Shown: positions 46,163 through 61,100 of the stretch, piece by piece
Layout of the letters: every line of letters begins with the position of its first letter
Numbering within the stretch: position 1 is the stretch's first letter
Origin: Gordionus sp. m RMFG-2023
Taxonomy: Eukaryota; Nematomorpha; Gordioida; Chordodea; Parachordodidae
Direction: 5' to 3'
Assembly: GCF_954871325.1 (NCBI RefSeq)
Contig: NC_088778.1
Span: 28,443,120 to 28,507,119 of the forward strand
DNA: 64,000 nt
Program-made: the position numbers and the translations under genes
The notes under the pieces: generated by a model
The model's database searches: none
What the model saw: the letters and a program-made list of their open reading frames with translations, nothing else
What the model was told of the DNA's origin: nothing

Positions 46163-49100
46163 GTAAAATATATTTATTTATAGATAATTTATTTTATTTA
46201 TATATTTCTTTCTTCCCTTTTATTTTATTTTATAAAAATTCTTTCATAAAAAATTAGACATAATTATATATATTAAAATCAGGGATCCAAATCAAACCAA
46301 AACCGACCCTGAACAATTTAAAAAATTATTTACGACCTGATTCGATCCCTATCGCGTATTAACCTTTATTATCAAACTAAGCCTAACCTTAATCGTAAAA
46401 AATATTTGTGACGTGAACATAAACCCAACCTCTAAAAAGCCGGTTTGAATCTTTTATTATTTTTTAAACTCCTTTTAAAAAGATGAATAAGTAGTAGTAA
46501 ACTATTTCTATAAAGTTATTTTTATGTTGCTATTTAACGGCGCCAGCTACCAAATCCACCAATAAAACTCGATTCTCAACCCGACTTCTTTTGTTTTTTA
46601 TAAAATTTATTTAGTTTATACACTAACCAATAAAAATATATAATATTTAACTTTTCAAATCGGCTTACTTCATGAGTCATGTTCAACTTTAGAAACTAGA
46701 AAATTCCAAAATAAACTATTTAATTTTTATCAAAACGTAATTAATCTAATAACATAATTTAAATTTTATCAAATCCCTTTAATTTTAAATATCTTTGGAT
46801 GTATTTGAACCAAAAGTGTCATTTAAATTTCTTTATATAGCATAATGGTAGACCTTTAAATATATGTAATTTTTAAAATTGTTTAATAAATTTAAATGTC
46901 AAAAAACCGGAAAGGTCATAAAATCAAATCGGATTTTTTTTTCTCTCAAATTTTTTTATGAATAGCTACAGAATTAATTAATAAATGTGCAATTTTTATA
47001 TAATTATGACGATTTAAAATATTCGGCCGAATAAATCAATAACGATAAAATTTGGATTTTCTGACATAAAAATTAAGAAATATGTTTTGAAAATTTTTTT
47101 AAAAATAGTTTTAATATTAACTATGAATGTGTAATAAATAATTAAGCAATTGAGAAATAAATTTGAAACAACACACGAAATGAAAAAATTCAGATATTGA
47201 TTGTTTTATGTAAATTCAAATATATCTTCTTCTTTTTTAAGGGCATATTTTTTCTAGTTTTATTTTATAGATTTTACTTCAGGAGTGTGGGGAGTGGCGG
47301 TGGTGATATAGAAGCCTCTTTTTGGGTTGGGTCATTAATAGAGAAATCATTTAATGTCATTCATAGAATATTAAATTTTAAAGTCATAAGTCTTATTTTT
47401 AAATATCTAAATGCGAGATTTATATTTTTATTTTTGAAAATTTTTTTGACACTTGACGCGCTATTAATGGAAATACATATAGCGTATTGAGATATAACTT
47501 ACCGAGGGTGATTTTTAAATTCTGGTTTAGGAAATGTATTCCAAGCATATAGAGTAATTTAGACAATTTTCGCCATGAAATTTTTTTATTTATTTATATT
47601 AAAAATCCATATAAAAATCAATATAAATTTTACGACTTTCTTGGTAAAATTGTGTGAAATTTCACAGCGTGGTTACTCCACACATGCTGGAATACATTTC
47701 CAGCTAAACCAAAATTTTAAAATTTATAAACCATTCGGTGAAGATTTAAAATCGAGAGATTCCGAATCCCCATGATTGCATATCCCAATACCACACATAT
47801 ACATATCTACCAGAAAAAATGATTATATATTTTAATAAAATTTAGACTAGTTTATATTATTTATTAGAATATAACAATTAAATGAATATAAAATATTATC
47901 ATAATACCATTTTTTTTAAAAATAAACACCACGTATTAAACTCTGATTGGGGGAAGAAGAAAAAAAAGTAAATACAAATAATATATTATCTAAAAAATTT
48001 AATTAAAAAAATATATATTTAGTCTAGCTTAAGTTAATATTATATATTAGAAGAATATAAGAATTAAATGAATATAAAATATTATCAAAATACAATTTAT
48101 AAACACTACGTGTTTAACTCTGGTTGAGAGGGGGGAAGAAAATAAAAAGTAAATACAAAAAATATAGATATCTTAAAAAATTTTTTAAAAAAAAACAAAA
48201 AAAAACGAGAATAAAACGAAAAATAACAAGTCTACCAAATACTTAAAACAAAATAAAATAGATTGTCTTCATTCAAAGATTTTTTAGCCTAAAAAAACAA
48301 TAATTATCCAAATTAAAACCGATAAGACCCACTACTACAAATACTTATTGACTCAGCTCATAGAAAAAATAATAGTATGCTAGATAAACGAGAAAATGAA
48401 TCCAAAATAAGATTTTTGTTGGATTTCATCAAGTAATTTTCTGCAGTCCATATGTCAATTTAAACTGATAACGCTAAAACATGTGCAATATTATTATTCT
48501 CTTATTATTTTATAAAAAAAATATAATAGCAAAATTTACTAGGAGTGGTTTGAAAAAAGACTCTCTTGATGACAGCATAAATCCTTGCGAAGATTTTTAC
48601 ACTTACTCCTGTTCCAAATGGCAAAGAAAGCAAGCAACATTTGCTCAAGTCTCAGATCAGGTTGAGAAAAAGATAAGGAAAAAGATAATTAAAAAGCTAT
48701 ATCATTGTAAGTCTTTTTATATTTATAATATTAAGTTCCAGGAACGGAACTATAGATAAATTTATGGAACAAGTAAGGAACCGGAAAATCGGGAACCTTC
48801 TCGGAATGTTCTTAAATTTCTTATTTATTTCTAATAAAATAAAATAAAAATTTAAATCCATCTAAACAAGGTTCATATATGAGGTTCATTTTATTCTCTT
48901 TTATAATAATCATTAATCATATTACACTACACAATACTAGCAAAGTAATAACAAATAGCAAACAAGCAGTAAATAAAAAAAATTAAAAGTGGAAATATTT
49001 TATATTAAATTTAAAAAATATTTATTTAACTGGTTTTCTTTTCCTTTAAAAATTAATATATATTTTTTTTATTTATTAAATAAAATTTTAAATGGACAAT

Positions 49101-52100
49101 TATGTTTTTGGTAATGATTAAAAATCGTCGTCCAAATTTCGGCATTGTGAAGATTTAAATTTAAAGTAATGCTTAATCTTCTGAAGAAGGAAGAATATGA
49201 CGAAAAATGTTTTTAAGGAGGGATGAAAAAACATAGCCAAACTTATGAAAAGGATGATATTTAGTCAACTATAAAAATATTGAGGGATCGTCTAGATAAA
49301 TCAAAAAATTATAAAATAATAAATTCTTTACTGTATGAATGGCTCAAATCGTATTAGCAACTCCATGTAGTCAGGTAAGTGTTGAACATTGTTAAGTGTA
49401 ATTATTCATTTGATTCCAGGATCCATCAAAAAATTTATAAACTTTAATATCGCCATATCTCTTATATTAATAACTATTCTATTTTTTGGATTCTTATTAA
49501 ATTTGTTCCTAATTTTAATACAAAATAATTCCTAAAAAGCTTAAGTTTTGAACATGCCTGGGATTGATTTACCTCCTAGCGATACGCAATTAAATTTCTT
49601 CTTCAAAAGAATAAAACTTTTTTAATAGCTTTTGTTATTAATATAAAAAGCACGGGTAAAATGTTTACCAGTTAATTTATAATTTCCTAAGTATGTTTTC
49701 TCAAGGGTCATTGCATATTGCATAATCAAGGATTTTTCTATGGGAGGGAGGGGTGCACTATTATGCAGGTTTTTCAGTCATAACTTTTATTAGGTACACT
49801 TTTTGTATACCTTTGGCTATATTATATTTTAAAAAAAATAATTTTGGGGATTCAACTTAATTTTTTTTATACAAAATGCATTTTTCCTATAAATATTTGA
49901 ATCATAGTCGTTATTTGAAAACGTCATTAACTTTTACTAATATTTTCTTCTTTATAGTGTTATATTGCATACTTTTTTGGAGGAGAGGAGAGTGGGATGG
50001 GCGGGGGGAGGGAAGGGGGAAAATTTTATTATCTTAAAGTGATATTTACGAGAATAGGTAAATGTGCTATGGGGGCCCTCTTCTGGTTACGCGCTTGATA
50101 TATTGTTATCTCAACGCACACCTCACAAAAAAACGCTAATATTAAAAAATTTCTTGCAAATAATCAGAGTAAAATTCTTTTGTTTTTTTCTCCCGTTAAC
50201 ATATTTTTTATCATAATATTCTTACTTAACCCATTAATCGTTACGCTTTTTCCAGCCGATAAAAATTCTTGATTTTTTCAAATTTTATTTATTTATGTTT
50301 AACTAAGGAATCATAAAAAATTCGGCCCTAAAAAAATCACCCTAAATAGGAAATTTGAACCGTTGCATATCTGCAACCAACGTTGACCATTAGGGGGATA
50401 AAAATAAAATTATATGATTGAAGAAAATCAAAATACGATTGATAATTTCAAATTTCTATATTTTACATTTTTTTAGGATACTATTTTTTATTTTTTTATT
50501 TAATGAAATTTTTATTAACAATCAATATGTATTGGTATTTGACACATGTTTTTATATATATATATCTTGTCTTACTATGAAAAAGCTTACAAAGTCGCCT
50601 TTATAGAGTTTTAACTTAATGACCATAAAATTTTTGGGGTTTTTCACTTAGTGAGGAAAATTGACTAGGATGGCCTCTCTACTTGTACTTATCTTTCCCG
50701 CCGAATGTTCTCCTCTTTTTTGCCAATTGTTTCTAGGGGAGGATTTTCAAGTCAATCTGAATTTTGAATATAACCTATAAATAAAGACAACTGCGGTGTT
50801 GTGAACATTTGATGGAAGAATTTTTCAAATTTTTCAATTTACTTATAAAAAAAATTATTTAACTTGCAAAAATTGTTAAAATGTATTCTGAACAATTTGT
50901 GATAAATACATGACTTGGACATGTCTAACCTATATTATTTGGTTCCACTTATCGTGACCATTCTTAAAAATTTGGTAAGCCCAAGACCTAGTAAAAAAAC
51001 TGGGCAAAATAATATTGGTCAAAATAAAGGACGCAAAAGAAGGTTCTTACCTTTGTCAAAGACATGCAATCCAGATCATTAATTCAAATTTTTATTGCTT
51101 TTTAACTCATTTCCCTTTTGTTTTTATAGTTCTTTGATTAATATAGAAATTTCAATATTAAAAATATATATACCTTTTAATCAATTTTATTATATTTTTT
51201 ATTTATTTAATATTTGGCAGTCAAATTCGGCAATAAACATTTTAACAATATATTTACTAGCTAATAACCCGTCAAAGAATGACGGGGTATATTAACTGTT
51301 TTTTTTTATTTAAATAATTAATCTAAAAATAAAATATTAATTAAATAAAATATAAAACTTTTTTTTCGAAATGAAAATAGTTGGAGGCAAATCAATAATT
51401 AAATTATCTTGTTTGAATATTTATAGATGTAAATTTTATATTATTTTATTTGCTCCTATCTCTTTGAGATTTAATTGAAATTGACTTATTCTAGATTAAA
51501 TGTATATTAAAAAAGAATACGAAAATTATGTTACATCTTTTTTTTGAAAAGATTTAATTCCTAGGTATATGAGAATTTATATTATTCATTGTTATTATAT
51601 CTATATAAAATAATATAGCTAACTTAAAAAAATATATATAAATAATATTGAAAATAATTATGTCACATAAAAATTAAGGTAATTTTCTGGTTTTTATCTT
51701 AGAAAAAATTGAAATGAATATAATAAGAAAATGAATTATATAAGATTCATATATTTGATTGATGGTTTGGAATGGTTAAATTGGCTAAATATAATATATC
51801 TTTATTTGTTAATAATTAATTTCTTTAGTTTTTATAAATATCATTTTATTTTAATATACATATATATAATTGGGAAATACTAAAAAATTAAATCTTTAAT
51901 TTTAAAGATAAAAGTTAATTAAAATATAACTCACTAAAAAAGAAGAAAAAAATTAAACCAATAAGATAAGACCTTAATTAGTTATGTAAATTATATGAAG
52001 GGCCATCCTTCATAATTATGCCGATTTTTTTCTCAAGGATACCAACTAACCTTGTAACCCAGATATGATGTTAATGAGGGTGAAACTACACCAGAGCCAT

Positions 52101-55100
52101 ATGTTTGGTAATGATAGCAAAGAAAGAAGAATATAAGAATAAAAATGAAAGACTTCAGAACACTAATAAATTTTTAAATTTATAAATGTTGTATTCCATA
52201 TCAAATCAACTGAAGATTCAACCAGACCCTCTTCGATTTTTTTTAAAATTTATATGATGGTAGTATATACGCTAACTAGTAAAAATATAAAAATTCTAAT
52301 TATCAACTCAGCTTACTTCATGAGATATAGCCATATTTAGAAACGCTAAAATTCCAAAATACACTACATTTAATTTTAAATATCTCAAATAATAATTAAG
52401 CTAAAAACACAATTTAAATCTTATTAAATAGCTCTAGAATAGCCCTTTAATATGATACAAAATTTATTTTATTGAAAATAGTCTATTACCAAAAACCGGA
52501 AATAGAAAACTGGAAATGGTTATAAAATAAAAATTGCCCTTTTTTTATTTAAATTTTTTTTACAGATAAAATTGTACCAATAAATATTTGTGCAAAATCC
52601 TAGATTGGGACGAGTACTGAGTCAATGGTTATTACACTTAAAATATAGGCTTAAATCCTATATTATACCAATTGTATTTTATAAAAAAGTGGACAATATA
52701 TGTGAATAATCGTATTAAAACTAAAATTCTAAAAAATCTTATTATTTTGAGTTTTTTAAATATTAAAAAAACACAAAATAACAATTTTATAATTCTGACG
52801 AAAACAGCAGATTTATATACGAGGTACGAATAATTTTATATCAATGAAAGTTAATGGAAAAAAAGAACCAAGTGCATAAGAGATTAGTTTTATGTAATAT
52901 AAAAGAATTATTTACCAATTATAAAGAAAATAAACAATAATATAAAGCTAGGTTTTACCAAGTTTGCTATCATGAGTCCCAAAAACTGCATTTTAGCAGG
53001 CGGGTCTGAAACGCAAACAATGTACCTTTGCACATTTTATCGAAATTTTAAATTAATTATAATTGGTGGTAAATTAAGTTAACTCCAAACAGTAAAACTA
53101 TCTTTTACTCCCTTAAAAGATTATAAACACTGCACAAAGTCTATGAAATCCAGCCCAGCCTTGCTGTTACTTAAGGAAATGCCAAATGTGTCCCGTCACT
53201 TTGGAACTTAAAAAAAAGACTACATTTATTGTTTGATAATAATGCCATAGATTATATAAAATTGAAACAATAGTTGACGCCAGATATTACTACCCTCAAA
53301 ATGTTAACTAATCCGCCAGTAAATTTGTGGAATATTTGTTTATTAAAATTTTTATTCCTCATGCATTTATTAAAATTTTTATTCCTCATGCATTTATTTC
53401 TTCGGAAAAATCTTCAATTTTTAAGTCATTAAAATCGATTGAAGGATGGGGAATATCTAATAATATATAATTTTGCAGAGAACTATGCTTTTATAGTTCA
53501 AGATCACACTCAAGGTTTCCATTGGACTAATAATCAGGCAACACTTTATCCATTTATGATTTATTATCACGAAAGCGATATCATTATTACGTGGTTATAG
53601 CAGATTGTCTAAAACACAATAATTGTTCCTTTTATTTATTTCAAATAAAGTTTATTCTATTCCTGAAAGAAATATTTGACAAGATTTAAATAATTTTTTA
53701 TTTTTATGAAGAAGCTGTTATCCAGTATAAAAATAAAAACTTTGTAAACCTCTACATACCATATATTTATTTTGAGATCAAGCGTATGGCAAAACTTTTT
53801 GATAGTTTAAGGCGAATTACTAAGAGGTTGGCGGCTAGAGCAAGCCTGTAACATCCTTATGAAAATCATATACTAACTACTATGGATTTATATAATTATG
53901 TGAGAATTAATATCCCGGGAATTAATTACATCTTTCAGCCATTGAATATTTAAGAATGGAAACCTATCTCGAAATAAGATTTTTAACGGCCAAACGAATT
54001 ACCAAGACACAAAAACATCATTCATTTATACCAATGGAAGGATAAATGAAAGTCTTATTTTATTTTAATTTATTAAATTATTTAATGTATGATATAATTT
54101 ATTTAATATGTTTATCACAATATTAATTTTCCATTGATATTCATTTAATATAAATAATTAGCTAAATAAAGTTATAAATATTTTTACAATTATTTTCTTT
54201 CTAAAATAAAATAGCAAATTTATGTGTTAAATATAACACAATGTCTACGATCTGCATAGGGCCTAATTTTTCTAACACGGCCCGAAATATTTATAAAAAA
54301 AATATATCCGGTCCGATCCCAAACATTTCTTTTTATTTGTTTCGTAACTCTATATTTGGTATAATATAGGATTTAAGCCATAGTGTAATAACCATTGGCC
54401 CAGTACTCGTCATAATCTAGGATTTTGCACAAATATTCAATGATATAATGTTTATTTGTAAAAAAAATTTGAAAGAAAAAAAAGAGCAATTTTTATTTTA
54501 TAACCATTTCCGGTTTTTGGTAATAGACTATTTTCAATAAAATAAATTTTATATCATATTAAAGGGCTATTCTAGAGCTATTTAATAAGATTTAAATTGT
54601 GTTTTTAGCTTAATTATTATTTGAGATATTTAAAATTAAATATAGTGTATTTAGGAATTTTCGCGTTTCTAAAGATGGCTATATCTCATGAAGTAAGCCG
54701 ATTTGAAAAGTAAAATTTTACATTTTTATTAATTAGAGTGGGATAAGAAAAGGTTATTAAAATAAGATAATTACTAAGAAATAATATTTAATTAAATTTA
54801 GGAATTAAAAGTAAATTAAATTAATATATTACTTAGTTTAATATGAGGAAGTTTATAAATGAATGAGTAGAGAAAAATATGTATTTTTTAATAATTAAGA
54901 AATTTTGGAGAAGGTAAAAATAAAATAAGTGTTAAGGTTGGCAAAAAATTAGAAGAAAAGGTTAAACAAATTTTAATTTATATTTTATTTCAAAAATAAT
55001 TATTCACTGTATGTACAATAATTTTCTAAGTTTATATAGTTTACAAAATCTATCAAGAAATTTATGCGAATTATTAAGTTAATATTATAAAACGAGTCCG

Positions 55101-58100
55101 CGAGGTTAAAGTTAATATAATATAAAGAATAAACAAAAATAAATCTTTTATTTAATAGATCGCGATAAGTTAATAGATGTCGATCAATTTGGACAACGCA
55201 ACATTTCACTCCTTAAAAAAAACTCCGCAAATTCTTCTTGTATGTGAATCTTTTATGTTCAAAATATAATCTTGATATCGTGCTGGTAATGTTCTATTTA
55301 GGTCTTGTAATGTCGGCTATACAATCTTTTTCTTGTTCAGTAATATTTCTCTTCTTGCAAAATTTAATCGTTGGTAAAGTATTTGGGTCATGAATTAATG
55401 TTTCATCAGTGGTAAATCTTTTCTTAAGTTGGTCTAAGTGCCTCCTTACTATACCATTTTTCGTTTGAATTAAAAATAGCATATTACTTTCTTTTTTAAC
55501 TATCACGCCTTCATCCCACTTGTTTACTCCAAAATTTCTATACCAAATTTTTTCTCCAATGTTCATCGTTCTGTTTTTTGGTAAAGTAGTGAATGAAGTG
55601 TTGTCTTCGTCTGCCTTGTATTTTAATAAATCCCAATTTGTTCTCATATCATGATTGAACATGAGTTTTCTTGGTGGAATGCCAGTTGTACTGTTTGGCG
55701 TGTTTCTATAATTAAAAATTTCTCCAAAGCGATATCTATACCTATGTTATTTGTTCCATGCACTTCTTCATATATAATTTAAAGGTTCTTACCATCCTTT
55801 CAACTTGTCCGTTTGACTGTTGATGGTGAGTTGAAGTCTGAAAGTGATGTATATCATGGTCTCTACAAAATTTTTTAAACAGTTGACTTGTGAAATTTGT
55901 CAGAGACTATTTGTTCTGATATACCAAATAAGCTAATTGTTTTCATCAATTCTTTTATTGTAAATTCCGAGGTTATTGATTTCACCGGCGTGATTATAGG
56001 AAACTTACTGTACGCATCTACTATAAGCAACCAGTACTTGTTAAAAAATGGCCCAGCGTAGTCAATGTGTATTCTTTCGAATGGTTTCGTAGTTAACATC
56101 CAAGGATGCTGTGTATTAATGGGATTATCGGCCCAAATATTACATAATTCACATTCTTTTACTTCTTATCAATATCATTATTAATTCCAGGCCACCAAAG
56201 GTATTCTTTAGCTAATATTTGGTTTTGCCAGCACCCACGTGTCCTTCGTGTAAATGTTGTAGTATTGATTTTCTTAAACTTTAGGTATGATGATTTTATT
56301 TTCTTTAAATAGACAATTTCCCATAATACATAATTCCATTACCATATTGTTATGTTTTATTTTTTATCGTATCACCGTTTCTAATGTCGTTCATTATTTC
56401 CATTAATTCTCTGTCGTTGGATGTTTCTTTTTCGATCATTTTAAAGTTAATAGGTACGTCCCATAAATCATTATTTTCTTTCATATCATCCATATTGTGT
56501 ATTTCTTCTTCTGAAGATGTTAATGGCAATCTGGACAAACAATCTGGTACTGTGTTGTGTTTACCCGCTCTATGTCGTATTTCGAAATCGTAAGCTCCCA
56601 TTGCAACATTCCACTTCTGCAACCTCATCGACATTGATAAATTTTCTTTTAAACCTTTGGAAAATATATAAATCAACGGCTTGTGATCGGTGATGATTGT
56701 AAATTTAGTTCCGATAAGATATTCTTGAAATCTTTTCATCGCAAAAATAATCGCCAATGCTTCGCGTTCAATGTTAGTGTAATTTCTTTCGGATTTAAGT
56801 AAATATCTTGAGGCAAAAGCTATCGGCTTTTCTCTGCCGTCCCCTTCTAAATGAAATAAAATAACTCCCAAACCACGTTTAGATGCATCCGCAGCTATAC
56901 CTATGGGTAAATCAGGATTGAAAAAGTTCAATGTGGGAGGTTGACTGATTAAAGTTTTTAATATTTTATAACATTCTTGATGTTCGGTATCCCAAGACCA
57001 TTTATCTTTGTTGATTATTTTGTATAGTGGATCTGCCAGATCCGCAAAACTGTTTAAAAATTTACGGCAATAGCTCGCCATGCCTAAGAAAGTAGATAAT
57101 TCTTCTGAATTTTTTGGTTCCGGCATACTAATAATGGCTTTTATTTTATCATTGTTGGGATGTACGCCAAGCCTGTCAATATCATGCCCCAAGAACCGTA
57201 TTTTATCTTGCATGAACAAACTTTTTTCAAAATTGGGGGTTAATCCATACTTGATGATTTTTTCGAAAACTTTTTTAATATTCTCCAAATGTATCTCATC
57301 GTTATCACCTGTAATTAACAAGTCGTCAATGTAGAATATAACATCTTTTAAATCTCCGAAAACCTGTTCCATAGTCTGTTGGAATATGGCTGAAGACGTT
57401 TTCAGTCCGAACGGAAGTCTCGTAAATCTAAAGTATCCTTTATGCGTGGATATAGTTAGCAAATCTCTTGAGTCTTTGTGAATAGGAATTTGCAGGAAGG
57501 CTTGTTTGAAATCAATCTTACTAAAAAATTTTCCTCCAGCTAACTTGGCAATCAAATCGTTATTCTGGGTATGGGGTATTTAAAATCTTCAAGCGCTGGG
57601 TTAACTGTGTCTTTAAAGTCGACGCACAATCTGAGACTCCCATTATTTTTAAAAACTGGTGTGAGTGGACTCGCCCATCTAACGTCTTTTACCGGCTCGA
57701 TGATTATGTTTTCCAGCCAGGTGTTTAATTCTTTAGTTATAATATCTACTCTAGAATAAGGTGCCCTTCTCGGTGTTATAATTTTTGGCTTAGCATTTGA
57801 TTTTAGTCGTAACCTGACTTGCGTTTTTATAACAGGTTTATTATTTAATTTAGACTTACAATTGGATATAATTCCGCCAAATCGTTTTTATGATCCGTGT
57901 CAATTAAGCCTATAAATCTTTCAAGTATGTTTTTAAAATGTTTCAACCAAGATCTTCCTAATAAAGGCATCTTGTTACTGTTTACTATCAATGCATCTTA
58001 AGTTTTGGAACTTCCTTCGTATTCTACATTAAGTCGTGTTGAGCCTAGCACTTGTATGGTCTTGCCGTCATAACCAGATAGCTGAATGTTGGACTTCGTA

Positions 58101-61100
58101 ATGTTTTTTATGCCTACTTTCTCAATCATATATTTTGGTAGAATTGTGAATTTCGTGCCCATATCCACTTGTAGTGAAGTCAAGATGTTATTAATTTTGA
58201 TGCTCACCACGTATGCGTCATCTTTAACATTTTGTACTTCGTTATCTACGTTATTTATCAATATTTAACAAATTATAATCTTTCTTATCGATTGATATGA
58301 TTTTGTCGTCTTCGATCTCTTCTATATCAATTGTATTAATTTTATTTGAATAAGGTACTTGGTGTCTAGGATTATGATTCTTGTAATTTTTATTGTCATG
58401 ATCGTAAAATTGTTGATGAGATCTATTATAATCTCTAAAATTTTTAAACGGTTGTCTGGTGTTGTCAAATCTGTTGTGGTTTTTGAAATCATTAAAAGGC
58501 TTGTTATTATTATTATATCCTTTATCTTTACTATTAAATCTATAATTATTGTTATCTCTTGTGTCGTGATTATAAAAAGTTTCCCGTCTATTTTGATCAC
58601 AAAATCTAGTATAATTTCGTCTTGGAAAATGATAGTGGTTGTTGAATCTTAAGTTACCATAATATGGTCGAGTCTGCCATGGTTGTCTAAACTGATGGCT
58701 GTAATTATTATCATGATATCTGTTGCACTCAACATATGGCATCATCTGTGTGTTGTCACATCTAATATTAGTTGGTTTTAATTCATGAACTTTCTTACCT
58801 TGTCTTGTTCCCTCCAAATGTTTTAGATCGGATTGTGTATTTTCTTTGATAACAATCTTATGTATAGATGTTTCGATGTCTGTTTCATCTAATTCCTTGC
58901 CCACCTTTATAATGTCATCTAAAATGAGTAAATCTTTAATTCTGTATTTAATTTACTTAGAAAAGCTTGATACTTTTATTTTTTCTAATACCCTGTTATA
59001 GCCGATAAAGTTGCAGTCCATATTGAGTTGACAAATACGGGTAACCCAAGCTAAAAAACTTTCTCCCTCTTTTTGAACCGCTGCATAGAAATCGCTAATT
59101 TTTGTTTCGAATCTTGGAAGGCTGTAATAATCTAAGTTTGTTGATGAGTATCGAAGATTTCCTGAGATCGGACTCAGTGCATATCGACTGTAATTTTGAA
59201 AATACGTCATCTGGTAAATTATGAAGTAAGGTCGTGGCATTGTCCTCATCTGTGCTGATTTTTTTTAAAAATAAGTTCAATTTTGGTTAAATATATATCG
59301 ATGTTTCCTATATATTTAGGAAATTCGTATTTATACGATATAGTATCATTAAAAACATTAATTTTTTTATCTTCCGTCATATTTAATTAATTGGGAAAAA
59401 AAATTTAATTCTTGTTTTCTTTAAATTTAATTTAATTATTTTATATTTAGAAATATGAAATTTTATTTTAATAAAATTTAAATTTACAAAGATAGCTACT
59501 GCCACCATGTTAAGGTTGGCAAAAAATTAGAAGAAAAGGTTAAACAAATTTTAATTTATATTTTATTTCAAAAAAAATTATTCACTGTATGTACACAAAT
59601 TTCTAAGTTTAAATAGTTTACAAAATCTATCAAGAAATTTATGCGAATTATTAAGTTAATATTATAAAAAGAGTCCGCGAGGTTAAGGTTAATATAATTT
59701 AAAGAATAAAAAAAAATCAATCTTTTATTTAATAGATTGCGATAAGTTAATAGATGTCGATCAATTTGGACATCGCAACAATAAGTAGTGAGATTATAAT
59801 TATGAAAGAGTTATAAATTTAATAATCTTATCTATTTTGAATCCATATAATTGCCACAATAATAAGTAATGAAATATAGAATACAAGAATTATCTCCATT
59901 AGTTAAATTTCGTTATTAGAATATTGAAATAATTAATATTCATGTCAAATTAAATTTCAATTTTCCATTTTTCACATTACATATCAAAACTTAGAAGGTA
60001 TTTTAAAGATTTTTTATTCATTTAATCATAACATCGATTCCAATATTAAAACTCTTGGTTGTAAAAACTCGACTTTGTCTTTCTGTTAATATTATAAATA
60101 TACATGATTTTGACCCTAAATTGAAGTCTTTTTCTATTTTTTTTATTATTTTCTCAAAAATATATTTTGTCATATTACATAAAAATTGATTTTTTTTCAA
60201 AAAAAATTATGCTCCATAGTTTTATATATTAAAAGAATTGTAATATAAAATTAAAGATAGAAGGGAGACTGTAGGAAAGAAAGTTTGCTTTTGGAACGTT
60301 AAATTTGGGGAACGAATCTGATTGATGTATAAAAAAATTTTTAAATAAAAATATAATTTAACATTAGAGGTATATAGTCTCCTTCGATTCGATTTATTAA
60401 CATTAAGATGATAGGAAATTTGATAGAAAAAATAAAAATAACATTAATCTTGTTTTTCATCAAATTTACACTCATTGTAATAAGTTGCATTTGTTTGGGT
60501 ATAAACATATAATAATTATAGGTAATAACAGTTATTTAGATTAAGATGTAATAATTAATTTATATTATTAAGATTTTTTTATATTTTTATTTAATTTTAA
60601 AGTTGATAAAAATCCAAATGACATGCTTTGTCATGCAAAAAAAAGATATTTAAGAATATAGAGATAAAAACAGAGAAAAATAAATTAAAGGTATTTTTTT
60701 AAAGAAAAAACTCAGAATATCCCGATTTAAGCTGATTGTATAATTTGAAAAAAAGAACCACAATCCTCATTGATCTTGGTATTAATATAAGGTTTTAAAC
60801 CAGATTTCTAATATACGTTAAATAACTGCAAAGTTAAAAATATTTTTAATTAGAGTCAATAGTTTTAAATATTAATATTTATCATAAGCTTTTTAATTTA
60901 TCGCAAAAATTCAATTTTAAGAACATCAATAATAATATATTATTTTTAATAAATTCTGAATTAATTTTTTTATAAAAAAATTATGTTAAATTACGTATGC
61001 AGTGGCAACCAAGCAATCTAATATTTCCAATTTTTACCAAAACGTGGCCAATTTTCACCAGTCTTGTGTAAACCGATTTAGGCCAAAAAACAGAGCTCTT

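Larger units (their letters stand above)
46163..48529. other. M13 peptidase intron 1
   Basis: About 2.4 kb. It contains a lone copy of the long-TIR transposon end (46,600-46,960) and a MITE (47,503-47,745). Around 46,285-46,450 are GATCCAAATCAAACC-type words that look like worn hAT subterminal repeats. Open frames at 47,197-47,490 and 47,575-47,775 have no coding support. Confidence 0.6.
52271..54736 (+). mobile_element. Decayed DNA transposon with ~400-bp terminal inverted repeats
   Basis: The left arm (about 52,271-52,675) and right arm (about 54,350-54,736) are inverted copies; shared words include GGCTTACTTCATGAG-like, AGCTCTAGAATAGCCCTTTAA and AAATCCTAGATTATGACGAG-like blocks. Between them lies a decayed transposase reading rightwards. 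Exact ends and target duplication were not resolved. It sits in M13 intron 2, just left of the Gypsy copy. Confidence 0.75.

Noticed and set aside
47197-47490. 97-codon frame with hydrophobic runs near the M13 exons
   Set aside because: The Phe/Ile/Leu/Lys-rich composition follows from A+T-rich DNA; no domain, and the M13 model does not need it.
57080-57334. Plus-strand open frames across the Gypsy copy (also 56,384-56,593, 58,086-58,268 and 58,359-58,652)
   Set aside because: They are shadows of the minus-strand reverse transcriptase, protease and Gag regions.
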